DNA of 5,416 nucleotides from Sva-07 sp964549065 (GTDB lineage: Bacteria > Actinomycetota > Acidimicrobiia > Acidimicrobiales > Ilumatobacteraceae), in assembly GCA_964549065.1 (NCBI GenBank), contig CAZJUC010000220.1:1-5416 (forward strand), written 5' to 3'. Positions 1 through 5,416 of the stretch are shown one piece after another. The notes beneath the pieces are model-generated. The model saw only the letters and a program-made list of their open reading frames with translations, did not search any database and was not told where the DNA came from. Each line of letters starts with the position of its first letter. The first letter of the stretch is position 1. Made by a program: the position numbers and the translations under genes.

Positions 1-459
1 GGTGACGTGGGTGTTGTGGAACCCGTAGGTCAGCCCCGAGGTGTGCGTGAGCAGGTGCCAGACCCGGACCGGCTCCACCAGCGGATCGGTGACCGGGGCG
101 AGGTGCGACCCCGACCGGTACACCCGCGTGTCGGCGAACTCGGGCAGCCACTTCGAGATCGGCGACTTCAGTTCGAGCAGGCCCTCCTCGTACAGCATCA
201 TCGCGGCCACCGACGTGACCGGTTTGGTCATCGAGAACATCCGCACCACCGTGTCGTCGGTGAACGGCGCACCTGACTCCACGTCGCGGTGACCGGACGT
301 CGACGAGTGCACCAACTGACCGCGGCGGCTGACGGCGACGTGCCAGCCCGCGAGCTTCTTCTGGTCGACGTAGCCCTGGAAGTGGCGGTCGATGCGGTCC
401 AGACGGTCGCGTGCGAATCCGGCGTCGGCGGGGTCGATCTCGATCTTCAGTGCAGGCAT
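1..459 (-). CDS. Serine hydrolase of the beta-lactamase / EstB-type esterase superfamily, partial (C-terminus outside window)
   Basis: The N-terminal 153 residues are present; the frame is still open at base 1. The protein should be a penicillin-binding-protein-fold hydrolase using a serine nucleophile. The sequence shows the hallmark SxxK motif as SMTK at residues 76-79, preceded by the usual 'D-D-T-V-V-R-M-F' strand (68-75), and then the highly characteristic LLTHTSGL stretch at 136-143. The later tyrosine (YxN/YxS) and the HxG/KTG motif lie off the window, so a true beta-lactamase cannot be told from an esterase or D-aminopeptidase. The charged start (MPALKIEIDPADAGF) shows no signal peptide, favouring a cytoplasmic esterase-like member over a secreted beta-lactamase. 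The ATG at 459 is the first start before the conserved region. A weak CAAGCT box lies 6 nt upstream and no Shine-Dalgarno sequence is visible. It is divergent from the DUF4234 gene, with 65 nt between starts. Confidence 0.9.
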   Translation of the reverse strand, partial: MPALKIEIDPADAGFARDRLDRIDRHFQGYVDQKKLAGWHVAVSRRGQLVHSSTSGHRDVESGAPFTDDTVVRMFSMTKPVTSVAAMMLYEEGLLELKSPISKWLPEFADTRVYRSGSHLAPVTDPLVEPVRVWHLLTHTSGLTYGFHNTHVT

Positions 460-512
460 CGGCCGAGCTTGCCCGATGTGCTCCATTGCCGACGAGCCGG
501 TCGGAATGCGCC

Positions 513-524
513 TACGGTGACGCC
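513..524 (+). promoter_or_regulatory. Candidate -10 element (TACGGT) placing the transcription start at the DUF4234 start codon
   Basis: TACGGT at 513-518 fits the actinobacterial TANNNT -10 pattern and is followed by 6 nt and then the ATG at 525. Transcription would therefore begin at or next to the start codon, giving a leaderless mRNA. No Shine-Dalgarno sequence precedes the ATG. No good -35 is visible at 16-18 bp; TTGCCG at 486-491 is 21 bp away, which is too far. Confidence 0.45.
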
Positions 525-1001
525 ATGAGTGACCAGACACCTCCGCCGCCGTCAGCGCCACCCCCGCCTCCGCCCTCGTCCTCACCCTCGCCGTTCGCGG
601 CGCCCGGGGTCCCTCCGTCGGCCACAGGCGGGCTGGGGCCGATCGGGAAGCCACGATCGGTGTTGCTGGTGCTCCTTCTCAGCGTGGTGACCCTCGGGGT
701 CTGGACGATCGTGTGGTCGTACCAGAACGGCGAAGAGCTCAAGCGACACGCCAACACCGGACTGGGCGGCGTCGCCTACCTCTTCGTCACGCTGCTGATC
801 TCACCCGTCACGATGTTCCTGATGGCGTCCGAGGTCGAGCAGCTGTACCGGCGCAAGGGAGTGCAGCCGCCGATCACCACGATCTGGGGTCTGTGGTTCC
901 TGCTGCCGCTGATCGGCAACCTGGTCTGGTACGTCCGGATCCAGCACGCGATCAACGACTACTGGGTGGACGCCGGCGCCACGACCCAGCCCGGTCTCTG
1001 A
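525..1001 (+). CDS. Small membrane protein with proline-rich N-terminus, DUF4234 type
   Basis: This 158-residue protein has a cytoplasmic-looking, low-complexity head rich in Pro, Ser and Ala (residues 5-35), followed by about three membrane helices near 45-66, 82-101 and 117-137. The first helix runs into T-L-G-V-W-T-I-V-W-S-Y followed by N-G-E-E-L-K-R-H (56-75), the signature of the DUF4234 family (typically 'T-L-G-I/V-Y/W-x-x-x-W-x-Y' then 'E-L'). A charged loop with E-Q-L-Y-R-R-K-G (105-112) separates helices 2 and 3. The function of the family is unknown; Pro-rich heads on such proteins are common in actinobacteria and may mediate protein contacts at the membrane (inference). An upstream in-frame ATG at 411 was not used, because the sequence before 525 overlaps the divergent hydrolase gene and is not membrane-protein-like. 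The gene is convergent with the DUF3054 gene, 45 nt away. Confidence 0.85.
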   Translation: MSDQTPPPPSAPPPPPPSSSPSPFAAPGVPPSATGGLGPIGKPRSVLLVLLLSVVTLGVWTIVWSYQNGEELKRHANTGLGGVAYLFVTLLISPVTMFLMASEVEQLYRRKGVQPPITTIWGLWFLLPLIGNLVWYVRIQHAINDYWVDAGATTQPGL

Positions 1002-1046
1002 ACGAGCCGGCGCTGCCCGGTGGACTGGTCTCGGGGTCCAGGGCGG

Positions 1047-1430
1047 TCAGTGGCTGCCCGCAGGAACCCGGTCCGAGCGGCGCTCGACGAGACCGAGCAC
1101 GAGACGCCAACCGATCAGGAACAGTGCCAGGAAGGCAGCGGTGACGATCACGAACGACGTCGCCGTGCCATCGTCGAAGACGAGTCGGCGCAGCACCATG
1201 CCCGCACCGAGCGTGATCGCCCAGATGCCGACACCGGTGCGCCAATCGGTCGGCCGTTGCCACACCCGCAGGACGAGCCACGCAATCGCCAACGAGATCA
1301 CGAACGGGGCGGCCGTGCCGATCAGGCCGGCGATCGCGGAGTCGCGTTCGTGTTCACGCCGTCCGACGGCGACGAACAGCACGACGAAGAACGTGTCGAG
1401 TCCGAGAGCGAGCGGGAGGCGGCGGTCCAT
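1047..1430 (-). CDS. DUF3054 family integral membrane protein
   Basis: This 127-residue protein has four predicted membrane helices at about 7-23, 35-55, 66-82 and 92-115. The family signature is clear. An Asp (D12) sits in the first helix, followed by F-V-A-V-G-R-R-E-H (19-27). There is also W-R-T-G-V-G-I-W (63-70) with G-M-V-L-R-R (77-82), and a final helix T-A-T-S-F-V-I-V ending in L-I-G-W-R (89-109). DUF3054 proteins of about 120-130 residues are widespread in actinobacteria and have no established function. The ATG at 1430 starts exactly at the conserved N-terminus. A purine-rich GAAGG lies only 1 nt before the ATG, too close for a normal ribosome site. The start is 51 nt downstream of the flavin reductase stop on the same strand, so co-transcription is likely. 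Its 3' end faces the DUF4234 gene. Confidence 0.85.
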   Translation of the reverse strand: MDRRLPLALGLDTFFVVLFVAVGRREHERDSAIAGLIGTAAPFVISLAIAWLVLRVWQRPTDWRTGVGIWAITLGAGMVLRRLVFDDGTATSFVIVTAAFLALFLIGWRLVLGLVERRSDRVPAGSH

Positions 1431-1481
1431 GCCTTCAGTCTCGCCGGGAAGTCGGCGATCGGCACCCCGCGGCGAGTGTGG

Positions 1482-2024
1482 TCAGCCCTCGGCCGCGAAG
1501 CCGCCGATGGTGCCGCGGTAGAACACCAGCGGCTGCGGCGGGAGGCCGTCGTGGTCGGCGTCGGCGTCGAGCGACGTCACGCGGCCGAGCACGAAGTAGT
1601 GGTCACCCATCTCGTAGACCTCCTCGATGGCGCAGTCGATCCACGCCACGGCCCGCTCGAGCACGGGTGCCCCCGACGGCGCCGCATGCCACTCGACGCC
1701 CTCGAAGCGGGTCTCCTCCGCGCCGCTCTTCGCGAACTTCCAGCACAGGTCGCTCTGCTTGTCGCTGAGGACGTTGACGCAGAAGCTGCCGGCGTCGGCC
1801 ATCAGCGCCCACGTCTCCGAGTCGGTCTGCGGAAGAAAGCCCACCAGCGGTGGATCGAGCGAGACCGAGGTGAACGAACCGATCGTGAAACCGTGTGGAC
1901 GGTCGCCGTCGGCCATGCCGGTGACCACGGTGACACCGGTGGGGAAGTGGCCGAGCACGGTGCGGAAATGCTTCGCGTCGAAGGCAACGGCGCTGGCATG
2001 GGGGGGTTGCGTCGGTTCGCTCAT
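1482..2024 (-). CDS. Flavin reductase domain protein (FMN-binding, HpaC-like family)
   Basis: This 180-residue protein is a single-domain NAD(P)H:flavin oxidoreductase of the type that supplies reduced FMN or FAD to two-component monooxygenases. Family motifs appear in order: F-R-x-V-L-G-H-F-P-T-G-V-T-V-V-T (20-35); G-F-T-I-G-S-F-T-S-V-S-L-D-P-P-L-V (45-61), the flavin-binding core; S-x-T-W (69-72); S-F-C-V-N-V-L-S with D-K-Q-S-D-L-C-W-K-F-A; and near the C-terminus G-D-H-Y-F-V-L-G-R-V, whose GDH triplet is the usual nicotinamide-side motif. No oxygenase partner lies in the window, so its client is unknown. A GTG at 2048 would add eight residues, but the ATG at 2024 is preferred: it begins just upstream of the conserved region and lies 8 nt after a -10-like TACAGT box. 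It is divergent from the folate cyclo-ligase gene, with 26 nt between start codons. Confidence 0.93.
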   Translation of the reverse strand: MSEPTQPPHASAVAFDAKHFRTVLGHFPTGVTVVTGMADGDRPHGFTIGSFTSVSLDPPLVGFLPQTDSETWALMADAGSFCVNVLSDKQSDLCWKFAKSGAEETRFEGVEWHAAPSGAPVLERAVAWIDCAIEEVYEMGDHYFVLGRVTSLDADADHDGLPPQPLVFYRGTIGGFAAEG

Positions 2025-2032
2025 GTGCACCG

Positions 2033-2038
2033 ACTGTA
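2033..2038 (-). promoter_or_regulatory. Candidate -10 element (TACAGT) of the flavin reductase gene
   Basis: Read on the minus strand, TACAGT fits TANNNT and is followed by 8 nt before the ATG at 2024, consistent with a leaderless or nearly leaderless transcript. No recognisable -35 is present at the expected distance, and no Shine-Dalgarno sequence precedes the ATG. It overlaps by two bases the -10 box of the divergent gene. Confidence 0.45.
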
Positions 2039-2042
2039 CGCT
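2037..2042 (+). promoter_or_regulatory. Candidate -10 element (TACGCT) of the cyclo-ligase / dehydratase operon
   Basis: TACGCT fits TANNNT and is followed by 8 nt (GCGCACCG) before the ATG at 2051, again with no Shine-Dalgarno sequence, so a leaderless message is expected. It overlaps the opposing TACAGT box at 2037-2038, so both polymerases would melt the same DNA. Confidence 0.45.
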
Positions 2043-2050
2043 GCGCACCG

Positions 2051-2536
2051 ATGACCGACCGCACGGCGTCCGTGGCCGCCGACCGCAAAGCCGATCTGCG
2101 GACGTCGATGCGGGCGCTGCGTCGATCGTTGCCCGCGCGTAAGGAGCGTTCCGAGCAGTTGTGGCGTCACCTCGTGATGTTGCCGGGCGTGGTCACCGCC
2201 GAGACCGTGCTGGCGTTCACGTCGGTGCCCGGTGAGCCCGAGACCCGCTCGTTGTTCGTGTGGTGCGCGGCGACCGGGCGGCTCGCCGCCGCCCCGGAGG
2301 CCGACGTCGATCCCACATGGCCCGACGCCGTGGTGGTACCCGGGCTCGCGTTCACCGCGAGCGGTGACCGTCTCGGCCAGGGCGGTGGCTGGTACGACCG
2401 ATACCTCACGGACGTCCGCGACGGGTGCACCATCGTCGGGGTCTGCTTCGCCGAGCAGATCGTCGACACGTTGCCGATCGAGAGCCACGACATCACGATG
2501 GACCACGTCGTGACCGACCAGGGGGCGCTGCGGTGA
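2051..2536 (+). CDS. 5-formyltetrahydrofolate cyclo-ligase (methenyltetrahydrofolate synthetase), short form
   Basis: The enzyme converts 5-formyl-THF with ATP to 5,10-methenyl-THF, returning this folate store to one-carbon metabolism in the cytoplasm. It has 161 residues. N-terminal K-A-D-L-R with a basic helix (13-30) matches the family's ATP/substrate-binding start, and S-V-P-G-E-P-E-T (about 58-65) matches the family's 'E-v/p-x-T' strand. The decisive signature is P-G-L-A-F (97-101) followed by G-D-R-L-G-Q-G-G-G-W-Y-D-R (105-117). The end (F-A-E-Q-I-V-D then H-D and D-H-V-V-T-D) is also typical. Usual members have about 180-200 residues. Here the part between G-R-L-A-A-A-P and D-A-V-V-V-P is only about ten residues, lacking most of the segment that normally holds the P-R-V and G-x-x-E-P regions. 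Family D and Y are replaced by T102 and W114. The ATG at 2051 is the only sensible start. The stop overlaps the next gene. Confidence 0.9.
   Translation: MTDRTASVAADRKADLRTSMRALRRSLPARKERSEQLWRHLVMLPGVVTAETVLAFTSVPGEPETRSLFVWCAATGRLAAAPEADVDPTWPDAVVVPGLAFTASGDRLGQGGGWYDRYLTDVRDGCTIVGVCFAEQIVDTLPIESHDITMDHVVTDQGALR
2520..2525 (+). promoter_or_regulatory. Ribosome binding site (AGGGGG) for the internal dehydratase gene
   Basis: AGGGGG lies inside the end of the cyclo-ligase gene, 7 nt before the GTG at 2533, and differs from AGGAGG at one base. It supports the GTG as the start of the downstream gene. It is the only good Shine-Dalgarno sequence seen at a gene start in the window, at the one gene that clearly cannot be leaderless. 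Confidence 0.5.
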
Positions 2537-3504
2537 CGTTCGACCGCAACGACCTCGACGCAGCCACGGCGGTCGTGCGGCGGCACGTGCCGCCCACGCC
2601 GCAGTACTCGTGGCCGATGCTCGATCAGCTTGCCGGCTCGCAGGTCATCGTCAAGCACGAGAACCACACCCCGGTCGGCGCGTTCAAGGTACGCGGCGGC
2701 CTGGTGTACATGGATCGTCTGGTGATCGGCCGACCGCACGTCGCCGGCGTGGTCAGCGCCACGCGTGGCAACCACGGTCAGAGCCTGGCGTTTGCCGGCC
2801 GCGAGTACGGCCGCAGCGTCGTCGTCTGCGTTCCCCACGGCAACAGCGTCGAGAAGAACGCAGCGATGCGAGCGCTCGGCGCCGAGGTCGTCGAGCACGG
2901 CACGGACTTCCAAGAGGCGAGAGAACGATCGATCGAGGTCGCCGCCGAACGAGGTCTCGAACCGGTTCCCCCGTTCCATCCGGATCTCGTGCTGGGGGTG
3001 GCGACGTATGCGCTCGAGCTCTTCGAGGGTGCTGGGTCGCTCGACACGGTGTACGTGCCGGTCGGGATGGGCTCGGGCATCAACGCCCTGATCGCCGTGC
3101 GCGATCTCCTCGGCCTCGACACGCAGATCGTCGGTGTGGTGGCGGAACGGGCGCCGTCGACGTTGCTGTCGTTCGAACGCGGTGAGGTGGTGACCACCGG
3201 GTCCGCATCGACGTTCGTCGACGGTGTCGCCACCCGCTCGCCCGATCCGGAGGCGATCGACGGCATCTGCGCGGGCGCCGCTCGGATCATCGCCGTCTCC
3301 GACGATGCGACCGCCGACGCGATGCGCATCGTGTACCGGAGCACCCACAACGTCGCCGAGTCGGCCGGGGCGATCGCACTGGCCGGCCTCCTCAGCGAGC
3401 CGGTCGAACAGCGCGGCACCCGCAGCGCGTTCGTGCTGTGCGGCGGCAACGTCGACACGGCACAGTTCCACGCCGTGCTCGGCGGCGCGACACCGACGGG
3501 GTGA
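2533..3504 (+). CDS. Threonine-dehydratase-like PLP-dependent enzyme (fold type II), catabolic type without ACT domain
   Basis: This 323-residue protein most likely catalyses PLP-dependent ammonia elimination from L-threonine (to 2-oxobutanoate) or L-serine (to pyruvate). The PLP lysine is K52 within E-N-H-T-P-V-G-A-F-K-V-R-G-G (43-56). The substrate-carboxylate loop is S-A-T-R-G-N-H-G-Q-S (75-84). The PLP-phosphate glycine loop is G-M-G-S-G (178-182). A late L-C-G-G-N-V-D (about 306-312) is the usual C-terminal cofactor-ring contact. No ACT-like regulatory domain follows, unlike biosynthetic IlvA. The T-R insertion before GNH and A50 instead of Ser mark a subfamily usually annotated threonine dehydratase; related hydroxyectoine-utilisation (EutB-like) dehydratases cannot be excluded. 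The GTG at 2533 overlaps the cyclo-ligase stop (GTGA), indicating translational coupling, with AGGGGG 7 nt upstream. An ATG at 2425 would add 36 residues of out-of-frame cyclo-ligase sequence and is rejected. Confidence 0.88.
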   Translation: MTFDRNDLDAATAVVRRHVPPTPQYSWPMLDQLAGSQVIVKHENHTPVGAFKVRGGLVYMDRLVIGRPHVAGVVSATRGNHGQSLAFAGREYGRSVVVCVPHGNSVEKNAAMRALGAEVVEHGTDFQEARERSIEVAAERGLEPVPPFHPDLVLGVATYALELFEGAGSLDTVYVPVGMGSGINALIAVRDLLGLDTQIVGVVAERAPSTLLSFERGEVVTTGSASTFVDGVATRSPDPEAIDGICAGAARIIAVSDDATADAMRIVYRSTHNVAESAGAIALAGLLSEPVEQRGTRSAFVLCGGNVDTAQFHAVLGGATPTG

Positions 3505-3553
3505 GTTGGAGGCGCGGTCGCCGAGATCTGAACTGTCGGACTTCCGCCGCCGA

Positions 3554-3577
3554 GCCGGTCGACACGCACGATCCGGC
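3554..3577. terminator. Bulged stem-loop between convergent genes, possible bidirectional terminator
   Basis: GCCGGTCG (3554-3561) can pair with CGA-(T)-CCGGC (3569-3577) around the 7-nt loop ACACGCA, giving 8 base pairs with one bulged T at 3572. It sits in the middle of the 104-nt gap between the dehydratase stop (3504) and the LysR stop (3609), where termination from both sides is needed. No T-tract follows on either strand, so it is not a classic intrinsic terminator. Hairpins without U-tracts have been proposed as terminators in actinobacteria. Nothing else was seen in this gap. Confidence 0.3.
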
Positions 3578-3608
3578 CGCGCCGTCGGTTCCGCCCTGAC
3601 GGTGCCGC

Positions 3609-4478
3609 TCAGCTCGCTGCCCGCCTGAGGTCGGCTGCCAGTTCGTCCACTGCTGGATCGCGAACCGAGTTCCGACGTGTCGCGAGGACGAGTCGGCGGG
3701 TGGTCAGCAGGAGGCCGGGCGAGAGGCCGCGGTCGCCGTGCTCGGCCTGGACCGTCGGGAGCACGGTCCATCCCGAGCCGAGCCTGACCATCTCGCGAAC
3801 CACTTCGGGTTGGTGGCTCTCCGCGGCCACCTCGAGTGGTGCGCCGAGTCGGGCGAGCGCGGCAACAACCACCGAGCGGGTGTGCGACCCGGTCGGGAAC
3901 AGCACCCAAGGGCCCCATGTCGCCGGCTCGCCGATCTCGACACCCGGTGGCCCGTACACCGCCAGGTCCTCGGTGAGCAGCGCTTCGGTGTCGATGCCGT
4001 CGACGGCTGTCGGCGGGTCGACACAGACGACCAGGTCGAGGTCGCCGGAGATCAGGAGATCGATCAGTGGGGCCGATGGCGCCACCCTGAGGCGAAGGTC
4101 GACGTCGGGGTGTTCGACCCGGAACGTGCGCACGACGTCCGAGTGGTGACCGATGGCAGCGGCGTCGATCATGCCGAGTCGGAGACGTCCTTCGCGGCCC
4201 TCGCGGAGTCGGCGGGCCCAATCGGCGAGGTCGCCCGTGAGCCCGAGGACGTGGCGAGCGTGGCCGACCGCCGGCAGCGCACTGTCGCGTATGCGGCGTC
4301 GGCGCCCGTCTCGCTCGAACAGCGGCACACCGATCCGACGCTCCAGTTCGGCCAGACCTTGCGAGAGTGCTGATGGGCTCACGCCGACGCGGGCGGCGGC
4401 GAGTGCCCATGACGGTTCGTCGGCGACGGCGACGAGATATTCGAGTTGGCGGATCGACAGATCGGGCAGCGGGCTCAC
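3609..4478 (-). CDS. LysR-type transcriptional regulator
   Basis: This 289-residue regulator has an N-terminal winged helix-turn-helix: L-S-I-R-Q-L-E-Y-L-V-A-V-A-D (7-20), A-A-A-R-V-G-V-S-P-S-A-L-S-Q-G-L (27-42), then E-L-E-R-R-I-G-V-P-L-F-E-R (44-56), all textbook LysR family. After the linker helix, the effector-binding domain begins at G-R-L-R-L-G-M-I and contains the typical H-P-D-V-D-L-R-L-R and I-S-G-D-L-D-L-V-V segments. Length is normal for the family (about 290-310). GTG 4478 is preferred over an in-frame GTG at 4508, because translation from 4478 starts 7 nt after a TATCTT -10 box, and the ten extra residues from 4508 would be encoded by the promoter region and resemble nothing conserved. 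It is divergent from the inositol-phosphate synthase gene, the usual arrangement of a LysR regulator and its target, so it may control that gene. Its ligand is unknown. Confidence 0.93.
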   Translation of the reverse strand: MSPLPDLSIRQLEYLVAVADEPSWALAAARVGVSPSALSQGLAELERRIGVPLFERDGRRRRIRDSALPAVGHARHVLGLTGDLADWARRLREGREGRLRLGMIDAAAIGHHSDVVRTFRVEHPDVDLRLRVAPSAPLIDLLISGDLDLVVCVDPPTAVDGIDTEALLTEDLAVYGPPGVEIGEPATWGPWVLFPTGSHTRSVVVAALARLGAPLEVAAESHQPEVVREMVRLGSGWTVLPTVQAEHGDRGLSPGLLLTTRRLVLATRRNSVRDPAVDELAADLRRAAS

Positions 4479-4485
4479 CCCGCGA

Positions 4486-4491
4486 AAGATA
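4486..4491 (-). promoter_or_regulatory. Candidate -10 element (TATCTT) of the LysR regulator gene
   Basis: On the minus strand TATCTT is followed by TCGCGGG (7 nt) and the GTG at 4478, a leaderless arrangement. A poor -35 candidate, CTGATT (4514-4509, 3 of 6 matches), lies 17 bp upstream. It overlaps the -35 of the divergent inositol synthase promoter, so regulator and target promoters sit back to back. Confidence 0.5.
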
Positions 4492-4511
4492 CATCGGACT
4501 TGCTTCACAAT

Positions 4512-4541
4512 CAGACATGATCATCAACATTCGCTTATCAT
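4512..4541 (+). promoter_or_regulatory. Promoter of the inositol-phosphate synthase gene (-35 CAGACA, -10 TATCAT)
   Basis: TATCAT (4536-4541) matches TATAAT at five of six bases. It is preceded, with an 18-bp spacer, by CAGACA (4512-4517, four of six matches to TTGACA). The -10 is followed by CGTTCGG (7 nt) and the ATG at 4549, so the message should begin at the start codon. This is the best-formed promoter in the window. The stretch 4485-4548 is about 41% GC, far below the surrounding genes. Confidence 0.6.
4517..4524. promoter_or_regulatory. Candidate regulator-binding palindrome (ATGATCAT) between lysR-type gene and inositol synthase gene
   Basis: ATGATCAT is a perfect 8-bp palindrome lying in the -35/-10 spacer of the inositol synthase promoter and over the weak -35 region of the divergent LysR gene. 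A second imperfect dyad, TCATC-N5-GATGA (4538-4552), spans the start of the synthase gene. LysR proteins usually bind T-N11-A dyads in such divergent spaces; neither site fits that form well, so this is only a candidate position for auto- or target control. Confidence 0.25.
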
Positions 4542-4548
4542 CGTTCGG

Positions 4549-5416
<868 letters not shown>

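Noticed and set aside
541..600. Proline/serine-codon-rich repeat-like DNA as a possible tandem repeat
   Set aside because: It is irregular CCN/TCN codon use encoding the Pro-rich head of the DUF4234 protein, not an exact repeat unit.
1021..1040. TGGAC...GTCCA inverted repeat between DUF4234 and DUF3054 as a terminator
   Set aside because: Only 5-6 base pairs with a loop of 8-10 nt and no T-tract; such dyads are expected by chance at this GC content.
1020..2054. A 344-codon open frame on the plus strand
   Set aside because: It is fully antisense to the DUF3054 and flavin reductase genes, is dominated by Arg, Glu, Asp and His, and has no motif. It is a shadow of GC-rich coding sequence.
2425..2532. 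Upstream ATG extension of the dehydratase by 36 residues
   Set aside because: The extra sequence lies within the cyclo-ligase gene in another frame and is Arg/His-rich; the conserved protein begins right after GTG 2533, which also has a ribosome site.
3511..3583. GGCGCGG / CCGCGCC 7-bp inverted repeat in the dehydratase-LysR gap
   Set aside because: The arms are 59 nt apart and low-complexity GC, so pairing would be weak compared with the local stem at 3554-3577.
4479..4508. Ten-residue N-terminal extension of the LysR protein from GTG 4508
   Set aside because: This stretch contains the -10 box and AT-rich promoter DNA, and the LysR fold begins shortly after the GTG at 4478.

Overview
The window is high-GC and densely packed, with alternating short transcription units, and contains seven recognisable protein-coding genes. 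GC-rich codons, proline/arginine-rich antisense frames, and start codons sitting 6-8 nt after a TANNNT-type -10 box (leaderless transcripts) suggest an actinobacterium. The gene content would suit a marine or soil Acidimicrobiia (Ilumatobacter-like) lineage, but that placement is inference. No rRNA, tRNA, CRISPR array, insertion sequence, phage gene or attachment site was seen. No gap between genes exceeds about 105 bases.

Left part (1-1430). A partial serine hydrolase of the beta-lactamase/esterase superfamily runs leftward out of the window. Divergent from it is a small three-helix membrane protein with a proline-rich N-terminus (DUF4234 type). It converges on another small membrane protein of the DUF3054 type on the minus strand.

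Middle (1431-3504). The DUF3054 gene lies 51 nt downstream of a flavin reductase gene and is probably in its operon. The flavin reductase is transcribed divergently from a 5-formyltetrahydrofolate cyclo-ligase gene. Only 26 nt separate the two start codons, and two back-to-back -10 boxes overlap there. The cyclo-ligase stop overlaps the GTG start of a threonine-dehydratase-like PLP enzyme by 4 nt, making a coupled two-gene operon. The cyclo-ligase looks internally shortened.

Right part (3505-5416). After a 104-nt convergent gap holding one bulged stem-loop come a LysR-type regulator (minus) and, divergent from it, the 5' part of a myo-inositol-1-phosphate synthase gene (plus). The 70-nt space between them is much more AT-rich than the rest and holds two facing promoters and an 8-bp palindrome. 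This is the layout expected if the LysR protein controls inositol synthesis and itself.

The genes are mostly housekeeping or metabolic: one-carbon/folate, amino acid deamination, flavin reduction and inositol phosphate synthesis. I found no convincing new multi-gene system. The points most worth a second look are the consistent leaderless promoter architecture, the overlapping divergent promoter, the shortened cyclo-ligase, and the LysR-inositol synthase pairing.
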